Source: Irineochytrium annulatum (Eukaryota > Chytridiomycota > Chytridiomycetes > Chytridiales > Chytridiaceae). Taken from it: DNA of 13,855 nt. Location of the stretch: the NCBI GenBank assembly GCA_027600665.1, contig JADGJL010000790.1, forward strand, positions 1 to 13,855. Reading direction: 5' to 3'. Every line of letters begins with the position of its first letter. Position 1 is the first letter of the stretch. A program made the translations under genes and the position numbers. The notes beneath the pieces are model-generated. The model worked only from the letters and a program-made list of their open reading frames with translations, made no database searches and was not told where the DNA came from. Below are positions 1-9,370 of this stretch, in pieces.

Positions 1-548
1 CAAGAAGCCCGTCCTTCACCCCGTTTTACCCCATACCTTTGCGATTCTGGCCGGCCGCATCCCCCCCCGGCCCGCGGGGTTGGCTGGACCCCCTTTTTTT
101 TTTTTTTTTTCCCCCCCCCTTTTTTTCCCCAATCCGTGTTGGTGTCTAATATGTCGCTTTTTTTCGTGGCCGCATAGGCTATCCTCTTCCAAATCACCCG
201 CATGGACCCAGACCTGCAGATGTTGAAGCTCGGTGGTCCCATTGCGCTCCTTAAGGCGCAGTCGACCCAAACGTTCGAGTATTGTGCCCGTGAGGCCGCG
301 CAAATCTTTGGTGGGCTGGCGTACAGCCGAGGTGGGCAGGGCGAGAGGGTTGAGAGGCTTTACAGGGAGGTTAGGGCTTATGCGATTCCCGGTATGTGTT
401 GCCCTTGTTTCGCGTCGAGTCGCGTGTTTGTTCTTTTTTGATTCTCGACTGACCGGAATCCTATTTAGGCGGGTCCGAGGAGATTATGTTGGACCTCGGC
501 ATTCGTCAGTCGCTAAAGGTCGCCCAATTTATGGGTGCGAAGCTCTAA
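1..548 (+). CDS. Acyl-CoA dehydrogenase, C-terminal part (5' truncated by window edge)
   Basis: This is the C-terminal helical domain of an acyl-CoA dehydrogenase, a flavoprotein that oxidises acyl-CoA to enoyl-CoA in fatty-acid or branched-chain catabolism. The clear part is an exon at 178-391 (acceptor GCATAG), an intron at 392-468 (GTATGT..TTTAG, branch-like CTGAC), and a last exon at 469-548 ending in TAA. These read LGGPIALLKAQSTQTFEYC, then QIFGGLAYSRGGQG, RLYREVRAYAIPGGSEEIML and DLGIRQ, which are hallmark motifs of the family's last domain (FAD-contacting QIFGG and the IPGGSEEIM helix). Bases 2-61 probably hold the preceding exon, since the frame KKPVLHPV..FAILAGR lines up with the family pattern KKxxxHPVIRxKLAxMAR, but this stretch looks corrupted and the donor site is not visible. 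The specific substrate class cannot be judged from this fragment. Confidence 0.9.
61..130. repeat. C/T homopolymer tract
   Basis: The order is C8 (61-68), a G/C-rich stretch, C5 (89-93), T17 (94-110), C9 (111-119), T7 (120-126) and C4 (127-130). The tract lies where the preceding acyl-CoA dehydrogenase exon should end and its intron begin. Almost only C and T are called. It may be natural low complexity in an intron or a low-quality assembly edge. Confidence 0.8.
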
Positions 549-973
549 CATTAATCCGAACTTGCCCGGTTCTACCGGGTACGCCTCTTTCTTGCATTCC
601 CTTTTTATCTGCATACTCTGTCGGCGTGTATGTTGTCCTCTTCCTTTTCGTAGCCTTGTAGTATTTAAACTTGGCTGCTTTCGTTGTTTAAATTTTGTAC
701 ACGCGAATCTAGTTGCTCAGGGAGGGAGTTGGTAATGAGTTCTTTCCTCTGTTGAAGAACACCCATATTAAGTATCGGCTGAATTACGCCCGCCAAGATT
801 TCATTTATCGTCCGAGTTAGGTTGCAGCGTCAAAGGCACGACCAGGAATCAGAAAATCATTCGCATCTCAGCTGCACGCCGGCGCCGCCTCCGTCGCGAC
901 CTCCAAACCGCATCCGCCTCATCGTCGGCATCTCGATTCCAGTCCCGTCCTCGACCACCCCCGCGAACACGAA
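549..973. other. Intergenic: 3' UTR of acyl-CoA dehydrogenase and promoter/5' UTR of the PCNA-like gene
   Basis: No credible gene is seen here. The left half is T-rich with scattered TTTAAA-type runs, as expected of a fungal 3' UTR. A short perfect inverted repeat (CCCGGT, TCT, ACCGGG) lies at 565-579, 16 nt after the stop. The right half (about 870-973) is C-rich and G/C-rich and leads into the start codon at 974, consistent with a 5' UTR. Confidence 0.6.
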
Positions 974-2408
974 ATGGAGGTGGACGCGACCTTTAAGATG
1001 GGCTCCAAGCGGCTCCTCATTGCCCTCTTGAACGCCGTCAAGGACTTCAACAAGCCCAACTCCCTCTCCCTCCGGTTCTCCCGCGCTCCCACGGCCGCCC
1101 AGCAGCAGCAGCAGCAGCAACCGGGCCAACCGGCCGCGAACGCCGTCGCGGTCTCTGCCCGCTTTGCATGCGGCCCGCCAAGCTTCCCCATGCGGTCCCT
1201 TATCTCTTTCCAGCTCTTCGCGGTGCCGTCCGAGGACTCCGAGGGCGCGGAAGGCGCGGACGATAATGCGGCCGCGGGTGTTGGTGGGAATGTGACGAAT
1301 GCGGGGACGACGTTCGCGAGCCTGGGATGCAGGAGCGACACGGTCATCACGGTACACCCTAGGACGCTGTGTCATCAGCTCGAGCTCGTCGATGACGGGG
1401 ACAGGATCACGGTCCGGTGTGAGAAGACGGGTGAAGGGGACGTGCCAATTTATGAGCTATACTTTGAAAGCCCTGGTATGTGTTCCGGTTTTTCACTGGG
1501 TCTAGAAAGCTGGGAATTGATATTGGCGAAACGCAGATCTGGGACGGAAAGTTTTATATGAGATGGACACGGTCCCAAGAGTCGAGCCCATCCCGCCGAT
1601 CGCGAACGTGCAGCGGTACGCTTTCATTGTTCAGATCGAGGCGGAGGAGTTCAGGCGGACGATTGCTGCTCTGCATGAAACTAGCGAGAAGAGTAAGTCA
1701 TTTTCGGTATTTCGACGCAATATAATAGCTAATAACTTTGATATGAATAGTCCTCATAACGGGTTCCAAAAACTCTATCACTTTCTGCGCGTCCGGCAAC
1801 ATCGGTACTCTCCAGGTCGGCCTCGTCCAGAAGCCGAGCTCATCCGCCGACAGGGTAAGCTTTTGTCTTGTACTGGCTTCTACTGGCGACATCCCTTTGT
1901 TGCTTCAACTTTCATTTACTAACGAACGGTCGCCAAGGTCCCGCGCTTCAAAGTCCTCTCCTTTGTCTCCGCCATCCGCGTGACGGTCGACTCCCGCTTC
2001 CTTCGTGGCTTCACCTCCGCGACGCCTCTCTCGACCTACGTAACCCTCAGCTTCGGCCCGCAACCCCAGACGCCTCTGAAGCTTACGTACCCGATTGAAG
2101 CGGACACCCTGGCGGACGGCTCCATCCGCCTCGCCAGCCTGTCGGGCCACTCGTCCCCTCACCATCATATGCCGACGCACAGCGTCAATGGGTCGGCCGC
2201 GGGGACGCCTGCCGCGTCGGGTTCTGCGACGCCTGCTGGCGCGCCGGGGAGTCCCGTGAGGGATGGTGCGGACGATGTTGGGGCGGCGCATTCGGCGTCG
2301 GCAGGATCGCCCGTTGGGTCGCCGGTAAAGAGGGAGGTTGGGGCCAATGTTGTCGGAAGGAAGGTTATGGGGCGGCTGGACTACTACCTGTTGCCGGAGA
2401 GGGAATAA
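974..2408 (+). CDS. Divergent, enlarged PCNA-like sliding clamp
   Basis: Four exons (974-1475, 1537-1692, 1751-1854, 1938-2408) join in frame to 410 codons plus TAA. Canonical PCNA, the trimeric DNA clamp, has about 260 residues. The N-terminus (MEVDATFKMGSKRLLIALL) matches the clamp's first strand and helix. Residues about 134-167 (VHPRTLCHQLEL, DDGDRITVRCE, YELYFESP) match the end of domain 1. DLGRKVLYEMDTVPRVEPIPP (168 on) matches the interdomain loop. EAEEFRRTIAAL, ITFCASGNIGTLQVGL, FTSATPLSTYVTLSF (279-293) and MGRLDYYLLPE (398-408) match domain 2. Insertions relative to the family are Q7 at 43-49, a stretch after residue 85, and about 305-392, which is Ser/Pro/Gly/Ala-rich with SP sites including SPVK. 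Introns are 61, 58 and 83 nt; intron 3 uses an AAG acceptor 15 nt after TACTAAC. It could be the species' PCNA or a paralogue; a Rad1/Hus1 identity fits less well. Confidence 0.8.
1100..1120 (+). repeat. CAG microsatellite coding for polyglutamine
   Basis: Six CAG units followed by CAA encode seven consecutive glutamines, residues 43-49 of the PCNA-like protein. They sit in a Pro/Gln/Ala-rich insert absent from ordinary clamps. Such a pure repeat is likely length-variable between strains. Confidence 0.9.
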
Positions 2409-3000
2409 CAGGCCGTGGAGAGAGGACAAGGGTGTGACGCAGGTGTGCCGGAGATTGATGATGCGGAGTATCTTGGCGTCGGCTTCGAGGACGACCAGCT
2501 GGAGCGTCAAGGCATGCAATTGCCGTTTGATAATGTCTTACTATCTTACGTCCTCTTATTATTTCAACTTTTTTGTGCTCAATGGCGATCCGTCATTCTT
2601 CCCCTTGCCCCAGTTTGCCCGTTGGATAGCTTTACTGGCGATGAACAGTAACATATTGTGTAAACCCATTGTCGATTTGATAAACAAAACTCCCATACCA
2701 TGTAGTAAAGTTGTTACTCAACGAACGTGTTTGTTTAATAAAATTTTATATTCCGCAAAAGCCCCAAACCTTCCAAAACGAGAGGGCTGGTATGTATGGT
2801 GAGGTGAGGAAAGGAGTAAATAAAGGAATATGTCAGAAAGGCCGATAGTCAAAACAATTGTGTTGAATAGGAAGAATATTCAATCACAGTCGGCTAAACG
2901 ACAACAAAAGGAAGCACATGACTTAAAACAGAACATCAGGATGAAGGCGTCATGCTGAAATCGTGAAGGCTAGCAATAGCACTAAAGTAATATACATACA
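2409..3000. other. Convergent 3' region, including an in-frame open extension after the PCNA-like stop
   Basis: This lies between two convergent genes. The first 243 nt (2409-2651) remain open in exactly the frame of the PCNA-like CDS. The first part of that extension is coding-like and acidic (VPEIDDAEYLGVGFEDDQLE, then GMQLPFDN) with G/C-rich third positions, while the sequence after about 2530 turns AT-rich and UTR-like. From about 2650 to 3000 the region is AT-rich with no gene evident. Confidence 0.6.
2737..2742 (+). terminator. AATAAA polyadenylation-like signal
   Basis: AATAAA in an AT-rich stretch lies about 330 nt after the PCNA-like stop codon, in the transcript orientation of that gene. 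Fungal poly(A) signals are degenerate, so the position is tentative. Confidence 0.35.
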
Positions 3001-5003
3001 TTATTGCGTGAACCGCCTAATCAAGTAAGTTCCCACAATAGCGTACGCGGCAACTATCGCCGGGATGAAAACGTACGGAGCCCAGTCCGACTTCACCGGC
3101 TCAAATTTCGCCACGGCACCCTTCAATAACATGTTCTTCGTGTCCACCCTCGATTGCAGATATCTGATGAGCATGTCGGGGTCGACAGGCTCGCACCTGA
3201 ACCCTACATACCCGTCCGGTCTAACGAGGAACGCGCACTGTCCCCTTACGCCAAACGCCAGGTGATCCTCCCTCTCCTTAATAATGACCGAGTCCGTCAC
3301 GAGGCCTGGGTGTGACCCGCGGACGGCGATAACTATTTCCTGCAGCTGCTCGATCGACCTCTCGACCGCCGGGTCTGAGAAGTACGGCAGGCCCTGGAAA
3401 ATGATCAGCTTGAACCCTGGCGTGCGGGAGTAGAAATGCGCATCGACTGCGGCTAGGAGGTCCGTCCTCGCGCGATCCCCGGCACAGACTCGAGTCTTGA
3501 ACATACGGAGGATATTCTGTGCGCGCCGGCGGAAACCGTAAGGGATCACGCGAGGATGCGCCCAATGTTCCACGGACAGGGTCGTTGCACGATAGTTAAC
3601 GTAGTTGTCACTTAAGAGCTCAGAAACGGTCGCCACGATGGGCTTGAAGGAGGTCAGGAACTGGACGGCGTTGTTGCGGAAGAATTGGAAGTAGGGGTTT
3701 GTGTTGGAGAGGTTCTTCTGGCCTTGGGACGTGAGCGTCACGAGGGACTTGCCGATCGCGCGACGCTCCTCCTCGTAGGTCGACAGCAAACCGTCACAGG
3801 CGAGGCCTTTGAGGACAAAAGCAATCTTCCAAGAGATGTTAATTGCATCCTGAATGCCCGTGTTCATCCCTTGGCCGCCTAGAGGGCTGATCAACAAGAC
3901 AAGGGATTTAGCAAAGCGAAAGCGTGTAGGCTGCGAATCATACCTATGACAGTGGCATGCATCGCCCGCGAGGAACACGCGCCCACCATTCCAATACCGC
4001 GTCGAGAGCCTCTCGTTCACACGGTAATGGGAGATCCAGCGAACCTTCCCCATCTTGATATCGGGCGACAGCTTTTGCTTCATGATCTCCTCGGCGGCCT
4101 TATGATCAATTTCCAGCTGCTTACGATTACCGTGAGCGTCGACCTCGTTCGACAGGTATGGCTCCTCCATCTCTTCACTCAGGTCCATAGCCGAAAGCCA
4201 CGACCCGTCCGGCATGGCCGTCACGAAACCCATGCCGTTCGGATAGGCACACATGACCAAAGTTTTGGGCACAAGCGTGGTGGCGGGCTCAGCGTCAAAG
4301 TGGACGGAAAGGAAACCTTGAGGGAACGTCTCGCCCTCGAAGTCGAGTCGGAGAGCTTTACGAACGGCCGATCTGCTGCCGTCAGCCCCGATCAAGTATT
4401 TCGCCGTCACGTCGGTGGACTTGCCAGCCGTATCGACAAGCGTGACCGTCACCGAGTCGGAGGTGGATGCGTTGTCGAGGGCCGTAAGCTTCAGGCCGCG
4501 CGCGAATGTGACCCTCCCCGTTCCGTCCGCCTTGATGAATCGAGTAAGGCATTCCTCGGTCCACCACCTGCGCAGTAAGCATGATGAGAAAAAAACAATT
4601 ATGAATAAGCGAAGGCCCCTACTCACTGCTCGCACGCGGTAAAGAACTTAAAACTGGACCCTCCATGGCCCGCAATCTTGAAGTCTGCGATCGCGTTCCC
4701 AGGAGCGGTAAACACCTTGGCGTCCTCGAGGTGGATCGCCCTGTGCAGCAAGTCCTGCGTCACGCCCGCGTACATGGAGAGCAGCTCCAACGACCGCGGC
4801 GCCAGGACCGAACCCTTGGTCTGCTTGTTGGGCTCCAGAAGGCTGTCGATGATGAGGACGTCGGTTATGCCCTGCCGAAGCAGCTCGGCAGCAGCAGCCA
4901 AACCGGTTGGGCCCATGCCAACAACGAGGACGGAGACGGACGCAGGAAGCACTTTGGCGTCAGTCATCGTCGCGAAGATGGACGCGCACGTTGGGGGCCA
5001 CAA
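3001..5003 (-). CDS. FAD-dependent monooxygenase (phenol hydroxylase / PHBH-type) with C-terminal membrane segment
   Basis: The exons are 5003-4627, 4567-3944 and 3886-3001, with introns of 59 and 57 nt, giving 628 aa. The family uses NAD(P)H and O2 to hydroxylate aromatic or polyketide substrates through FAD. All three signatures are present: the dinucleotide fold with GMGPTG at 29-34 followed by an acidic strand end (VLIID), the GADGSRS motif at 186-192, and the GD motif AGDACHCHSPLGGQGMN (326-342), which is joined precisely across the second intron. The C-terminal third carries LVRPDGYVGFRCEP, typical of the thioredoxin-like phenol-hydroxylase C-terminal domain. Residues about 605-623 are a hydrophobic span followed by RRFTQ, suggesting a tail-anchored membrane protein, which is unusual for the mostly soluble family. 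A second ATG at codon 13 (4967) sits closer to the Rossmann fold and could be the true start. The substrate is unknown; no secondary-metabolite neighbours are visible. Confidence 0.88.
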
Positions 5004-5267
5004 TAGAGGTGTATGGGCTGGGAATCGCGCTCGTGCGAACCTTTTGTGAGGACGCTGATGTCCGAGTTCCGCGCTGCAGACTCGGGCGACTTCCGAGTCC
5101 CGATGTCAAGACCACCAATTAAGTTAACTTCGTTCTTCCTTTATACTTCTCAATTCAACTTCTCAATACAATTCAACGATAAAACAAGCGCCAATTGTAC
5201 AGCAACACGACTAACAACGACATAGAAGACGAGCAGGCTAGGTGACGTCTATATCGAGCCAAGTCGC
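5004..5267. promoter_or_regulatory. Spacer: tubulin to monooxygenase tandem junction
   Basis: Both flanking genes lie on the minus strand, so these 264 bp must hold the 3' UTR of alpha-tubulin and the promoter/5' UTR of the monooxygenase. The part at 5120-5230 is AT-rich. No specific element is recognised. Confidence 0.5.
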
Positions 5268-6885
<1,618 letters not shown>

Positions 6886-6916
6886 TTAAGAAGGTCGGGT
6901 GCTGAAGAGGAGGAGC

Positions 6917-7040
6917 CTGCAGCGACAAAGAGTTAGTCTCGTCGAGACTCCGCAGTCTCGTCCACCCCCCGGCCTCCAGACGCCGTCCACCGCGACGAGG
7001 TTGCCGTCGTCCGCCCGCAGGCCCCAGCAGGGTTACTCAC
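6917..7040 (-). other. Probable intron in the 5' UTR of alpha-tubulin
   Basis: On the minus strand a GTGAGT donor lies at 7040-7035. A GACTAAC branch-point match follows, about 20 nt before a CTGCAG acceptor ending at 6917, which is 40 nt upstream of the ATG. The 124-nt length is larger than that of the coding introns. It also contains a short palindrome, AGTCTCG-T-CGAGACT. No coding potential is seen in it. Confidence 0.75.
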
Positions 7041-7367
7041 GGTTCAGTTCTCTCGAGTGATGGTGAGGAAATTGGGGAAACTGGGAACAACGCGGAAGGC
7101 CTGGTGCGGTAATTGAACTTCGATTTCATTGGAGAACAAAGAATGGGCCCGTCAAAATCTTTTTGCCTCCACCTCTGAGAGTGTAGTCAGAATGCCTTCG
7201 ACCACGAATACGTACAATGTGTGGAAGCTCGCGCTTCAACTACTTCGTTAGGTGGGGACATCTGCACACCTACCGAAGTATTTTGAGAGCGAGCTTCAAT
7301 TCTCCGTGTCGGTCAACTCTGTAAAACCCGACGGTTTCGAAATCAGTGGTGGCCCAACAACTCTCTC
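7041..7367. promoter_or_regulatory. Divergent promoter between alpha-tubulin (-) and DUF1769 gene (+)
   Basis: These 327 bp carry the transcription starts of both divergent genes. No clear TATA box is seen. An ATTGG (inverted CCAAT) lies near 7129-7134, and a large imperfect palindrome occupies 7225-7296. No ORF of note is present. Confidence 0.65.
7225..7296. repeat. 72-bp imperfect palindrome in divergent promoter
   Basis: The left half (7225-7260) and the reverse complement of the right half (7296-7261) agree at 28 of 36 positions by manual alignment. The outer block AAGCTCGC and the inner block TACTTCG..AGGTG are conserved. The centre of symmetry is at 7260/7261 with no spacer. Confidence 0.75.
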
Positions 7368-8297
7368 ATGATGTCGGCCTCCAACGACCACCTGCCGCCA
7401 TCGACCTCATCCACAACGCTCCACGACTCCACCAATCCCATCCTCCACGTCCGCGCCGGCCCGAATGTCGATCACCTTTCCACCTGTGCCGTCAACGACG
7501 AGCACCGCCCCTGTAAGATCGTCTCGCCCCTCTTCAAGGGCGCCATCACGATCCGCATCCGCGACTTCGCCGGCGTCACTCCCTCCGACTCCGCGAAGCC
7601 CCTGCCGAACTCCCCTTACTTCGATGGCACCCGCCGCCTGTACTCGATCCAATGCCGCGGCAGCTTCGCGCACGACGTAAACGCGGACGACGTCGTGATG
7701 GCGTGCGAGTTTGATCGGCCGTTCGTCGGGCTGCCGATGGGGATCGGGATCGCGGTCGCGTTCGCGAGGTGGATCGACCCCGGGCTGGACGTGGAGCTGC
7801 ATGGGGGGAGACCGTGCATCAAGAGCCCGCTGGTGACGGCGATGAACACGCTGGCGAATCGGGGGTTGGGGAGTAAGGTGGATGGGAGCGTTGAAGCAGA
7901 GGAGGAGGATGACGATTGGAAGTCCGTGAAGTCGACGTCGGATGAATATCCCCAGAGCGTCGAGTGTGGACAGAAGCCGGAGTACCTGCAAGGTCCTATT
8001 CGGCACTCGGAGAACTTCGAGGACCCGTCCACGGGCCGACTCTTCACGGACGCTCACGGCCGGCGCCGGCATTACCTGTCCGCCGAGAACCGGCGCGCTT
8101 TAACCTTCAAGGCGGGGGTCGAGCACTGCTGGGACTTTTACAGTCCCTACATCGACTTCAACCGGCTCGAGCTGAGGATGGGCTTGCACTTTGGAGCGAA
8201 GTATTACTTGGACGGGCAGCCCGTTCGGTTCGTGGTAAGGAACACAAACGGATCGGAGGTGTATTATGTCGTTGAGTTTGCGTATGAGGAAACGTGA
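7368..8297 (+). CDS. DUF1769 / UPF0590 family protein
   Basis: This is a single-exon gene of 309 aa starting at the first of two adjacent ATGs. The family is fungal and conserved (the S. pombe relative is annotated UPF0590) with no settled biochemical role. Matching features are the N-terminal block KIVSPLFKGAITIRIRDFAG, the aromatic repeat-like YSIQCRGSF, VVMACEFDRPFVGLPMG, the block FARWIDPGLDVELHGGRPC followed by SPLVTAMNTL, and the C-terminal HCWDFYSPYIDFNRLELRM with YYLDGQPVRFVVRN. An acidic linker (EAEEEDDDW, about residues 180-188) separates the two conserved halves. No signal peptide or membrane span is seen, so a cytosolic or nuclear protein is likely. It is divergent from tubulin and is followed by the methyltransferase 214 bp downstream on the same strand. 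Identification rests on recalled family motifs. Confidence 0.85.
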   Translation: MMSASNDHLPPSTSSTTLHDSTNPILHVRAGPNVDHLSTCAVNDEHRPCKIVSPLFKGAITIRIRDFAGVTPSDSAKPLPNSPYFDGTRRLYSIQCRGSFAHDVNADDVVMACEFDRPFVGLPMGIGIAVAFARWIDPGLDVELHGGRPCIKSPLVTAMNTLANRGLGSKVDGSVEAEEEDDDWKSVKSTSDEYPQSVECGQKPEYLQGPIRHSENFEDPSTGRLFTDAHGRRRHYLSAENRRALTFKAGVEHCWDFYSPYIDFNRLELRMGLHFGAKYYLDGQPVRFVVRNTNGSEVYYVVEFAYEET

Positions 8298-8511
8298 GAA
8301 TTGCAGCGAGGGACGGAGTTTGTTATATCGCTCTTGTTTAAAATTGTTTTTATTTTACATCAAACCTATCCTTGTATTGTCTATAGCATTCAAAATAGCC
8401 TTTTTTTTTTATGTAGCCATGTACATTAGCATCGCATTCTTGCCTAGTACAGCTCTCTTCACACTGATATTCGTCAATTGAAGTTTGTTCCCAACAACAC
8501 AGAATGGAGAA

Positions 8512-9141
8512 ATGAAGGCGAGCCCGCCCTCGTACGAGAGCCAGGCCTACTGGGACGCCAAATGGCTCGCTGACGCCAGCGAGCTCGAGTGGCTGAAGAC
8601 AGACGTCGCCCCGCTGTCCTCGCTAATCCTTGACCACCTCCCGCCGTCGCCCGCGCTGAGATCGGCCCTCCACCTCGGCTCGGGAACATCGACGCTCGGG
8701 ATCCACCTGGCGGTTGGGCACGGTCTCCGCGTCACGAACGCCGACTACAGCGTGCCGGTGCTGGATGCCATGCGGTCGCGTTTTCCCGAGCACGAGTGGG
8801 TGCAGCTGGACGTCACGGATTTCGCTCGCCTGAAGCCGTCGCTCCCGCTGGCGTACTACGATTTCATTGTTGAGAAGTGCTTGCTGGACACGCTGCTTAC
8901 GGGCCGGGAGGAGGGCGACGCGTTCTTTGCCGAGTATTTTAAGGCGATGGGAGAGGTGTGCGGCCGGTATGTGTGGATCTCGTACAGCTGCGAGAGGCTG
9001 GAGGGTTTCGTCGGGACACATCTGATCCCGGGGGCTAGGATGGCGCCGTTTGTGAGGTGCCGGAGGGTGGATTTGACGGGGAGCGAGAAAGGCGCGCCGC
9101 ATGCATATGGGAGCATTTACATCTTTGAGAAGGATGTTTAG
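8512..9141 (+). CDS. Class I SAM-dependent methyltransferase, EEF1A-lysine-methyltransferase-4-like
   Basis: A single exon encodes 209 aa. I start at ATG 8512; upstream in-frame codons reach back only to a TTG. The opening SYESQAYWDAKW resembles the YWDxRY motif that marks the METTL12/EEF1AKMT4 group. The SAM-binding core follows in order: motif I HLGSGTSTLG (54-63), post-I acidic strand NADYSVPVLDAM (77-88), VQLDVTDF (97-104), then YYDFIVEKCLLDTLL (115-129), equivalent to the FDVVxDKGTLDAL motif of this group. Motif I has Ser where many members have Cys. Members methylate lysines on proteins such as elongation factor 1A or mitochondrial citrate synthase. No mitochondrial presequence is evident here, so a cytosolic protein substrate is the better guess, but the exact target is not determinable. 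The C-terminus is IYIFEKDV. Confidence 0.85.
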   Translation: MKASPPSYESQAYWDAKWLADASELEWLKTDVAPLSSLILDHLPPSPALRSALHLGSGTSTLGIHLAVGHGLRVTNADYSVPVLDAMRSRFPEHEWVQLDVTDFARLKPSLPLAYYDFIVEKCLLDTLLTGREEGDAFFAEYFKAMGEVCGRYVWISYSCERLEGFVGTHLIPGARMAPFVRCRRVDLTGSEKGAPHAYGSIYIFEKDV

Positions 9142-9153
9142 AAGGATGTTTAG
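9130..9153 (+). repeat. 12-bp tandem duplication spanning the methyltransferase stop codon
   Basis: AAGGATGTTTAG occurs twice in direct succession (9130-9141 and 9142-9153). The first copy encodes Lys-Asp-Val-stop and the second repeats it in the same frame, giving a duplicated in-frame stop. Confidence 0.95.
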
Positions 9154-9370
9154 ACCAGACATTACATTAGAGTAAATATACAGCGTAATATGCGAGGTAA
9201 CGGGCAGCAGGGTTGGCTCGGAGTGCGCGATGATTCAATGAAAGCCTGGCCCGGCTCACCCGTTGCAGCCCGATTCGATTCGGCAGTTCTCGCCGCGCCG
9301 CTGTCACCTTGAAAAGAGAGTGATCGTCGCGTGTAGCCGGACAGCCCATCCTCAACCACACCACCAGCCA

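Noticed and set aside
94..110. T17 run as a transcription terminator
   Set aside because: It lies inside an intron or damaged region of a protein gene in a eukaryotic genome; a Pol III-type terminator would need a nearby small RNA gene, and none is seen.
2390..2442. Intron that would remove the PCNA-like stop codon
   Set aside because: The length (53 nt) and GT..AG ends fit, but the donor GTTGCC is poor and splicing it gives a frame that stops after a few codons.
1905..2519. 204-aa minus-strand ORF opposite the PCNA-like last exon
   Set aside because: Arg-rich, low-complexity translation typical of the antisense of a GC-rich exon; the plus strand carries the family motifs.
8623..9162. 179-aa minus-strand ORF opposite the methyltransferase
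   Set aside because: Antisense shadow of a gene with clear SAM-binding motifs; no recognisable features of its own.
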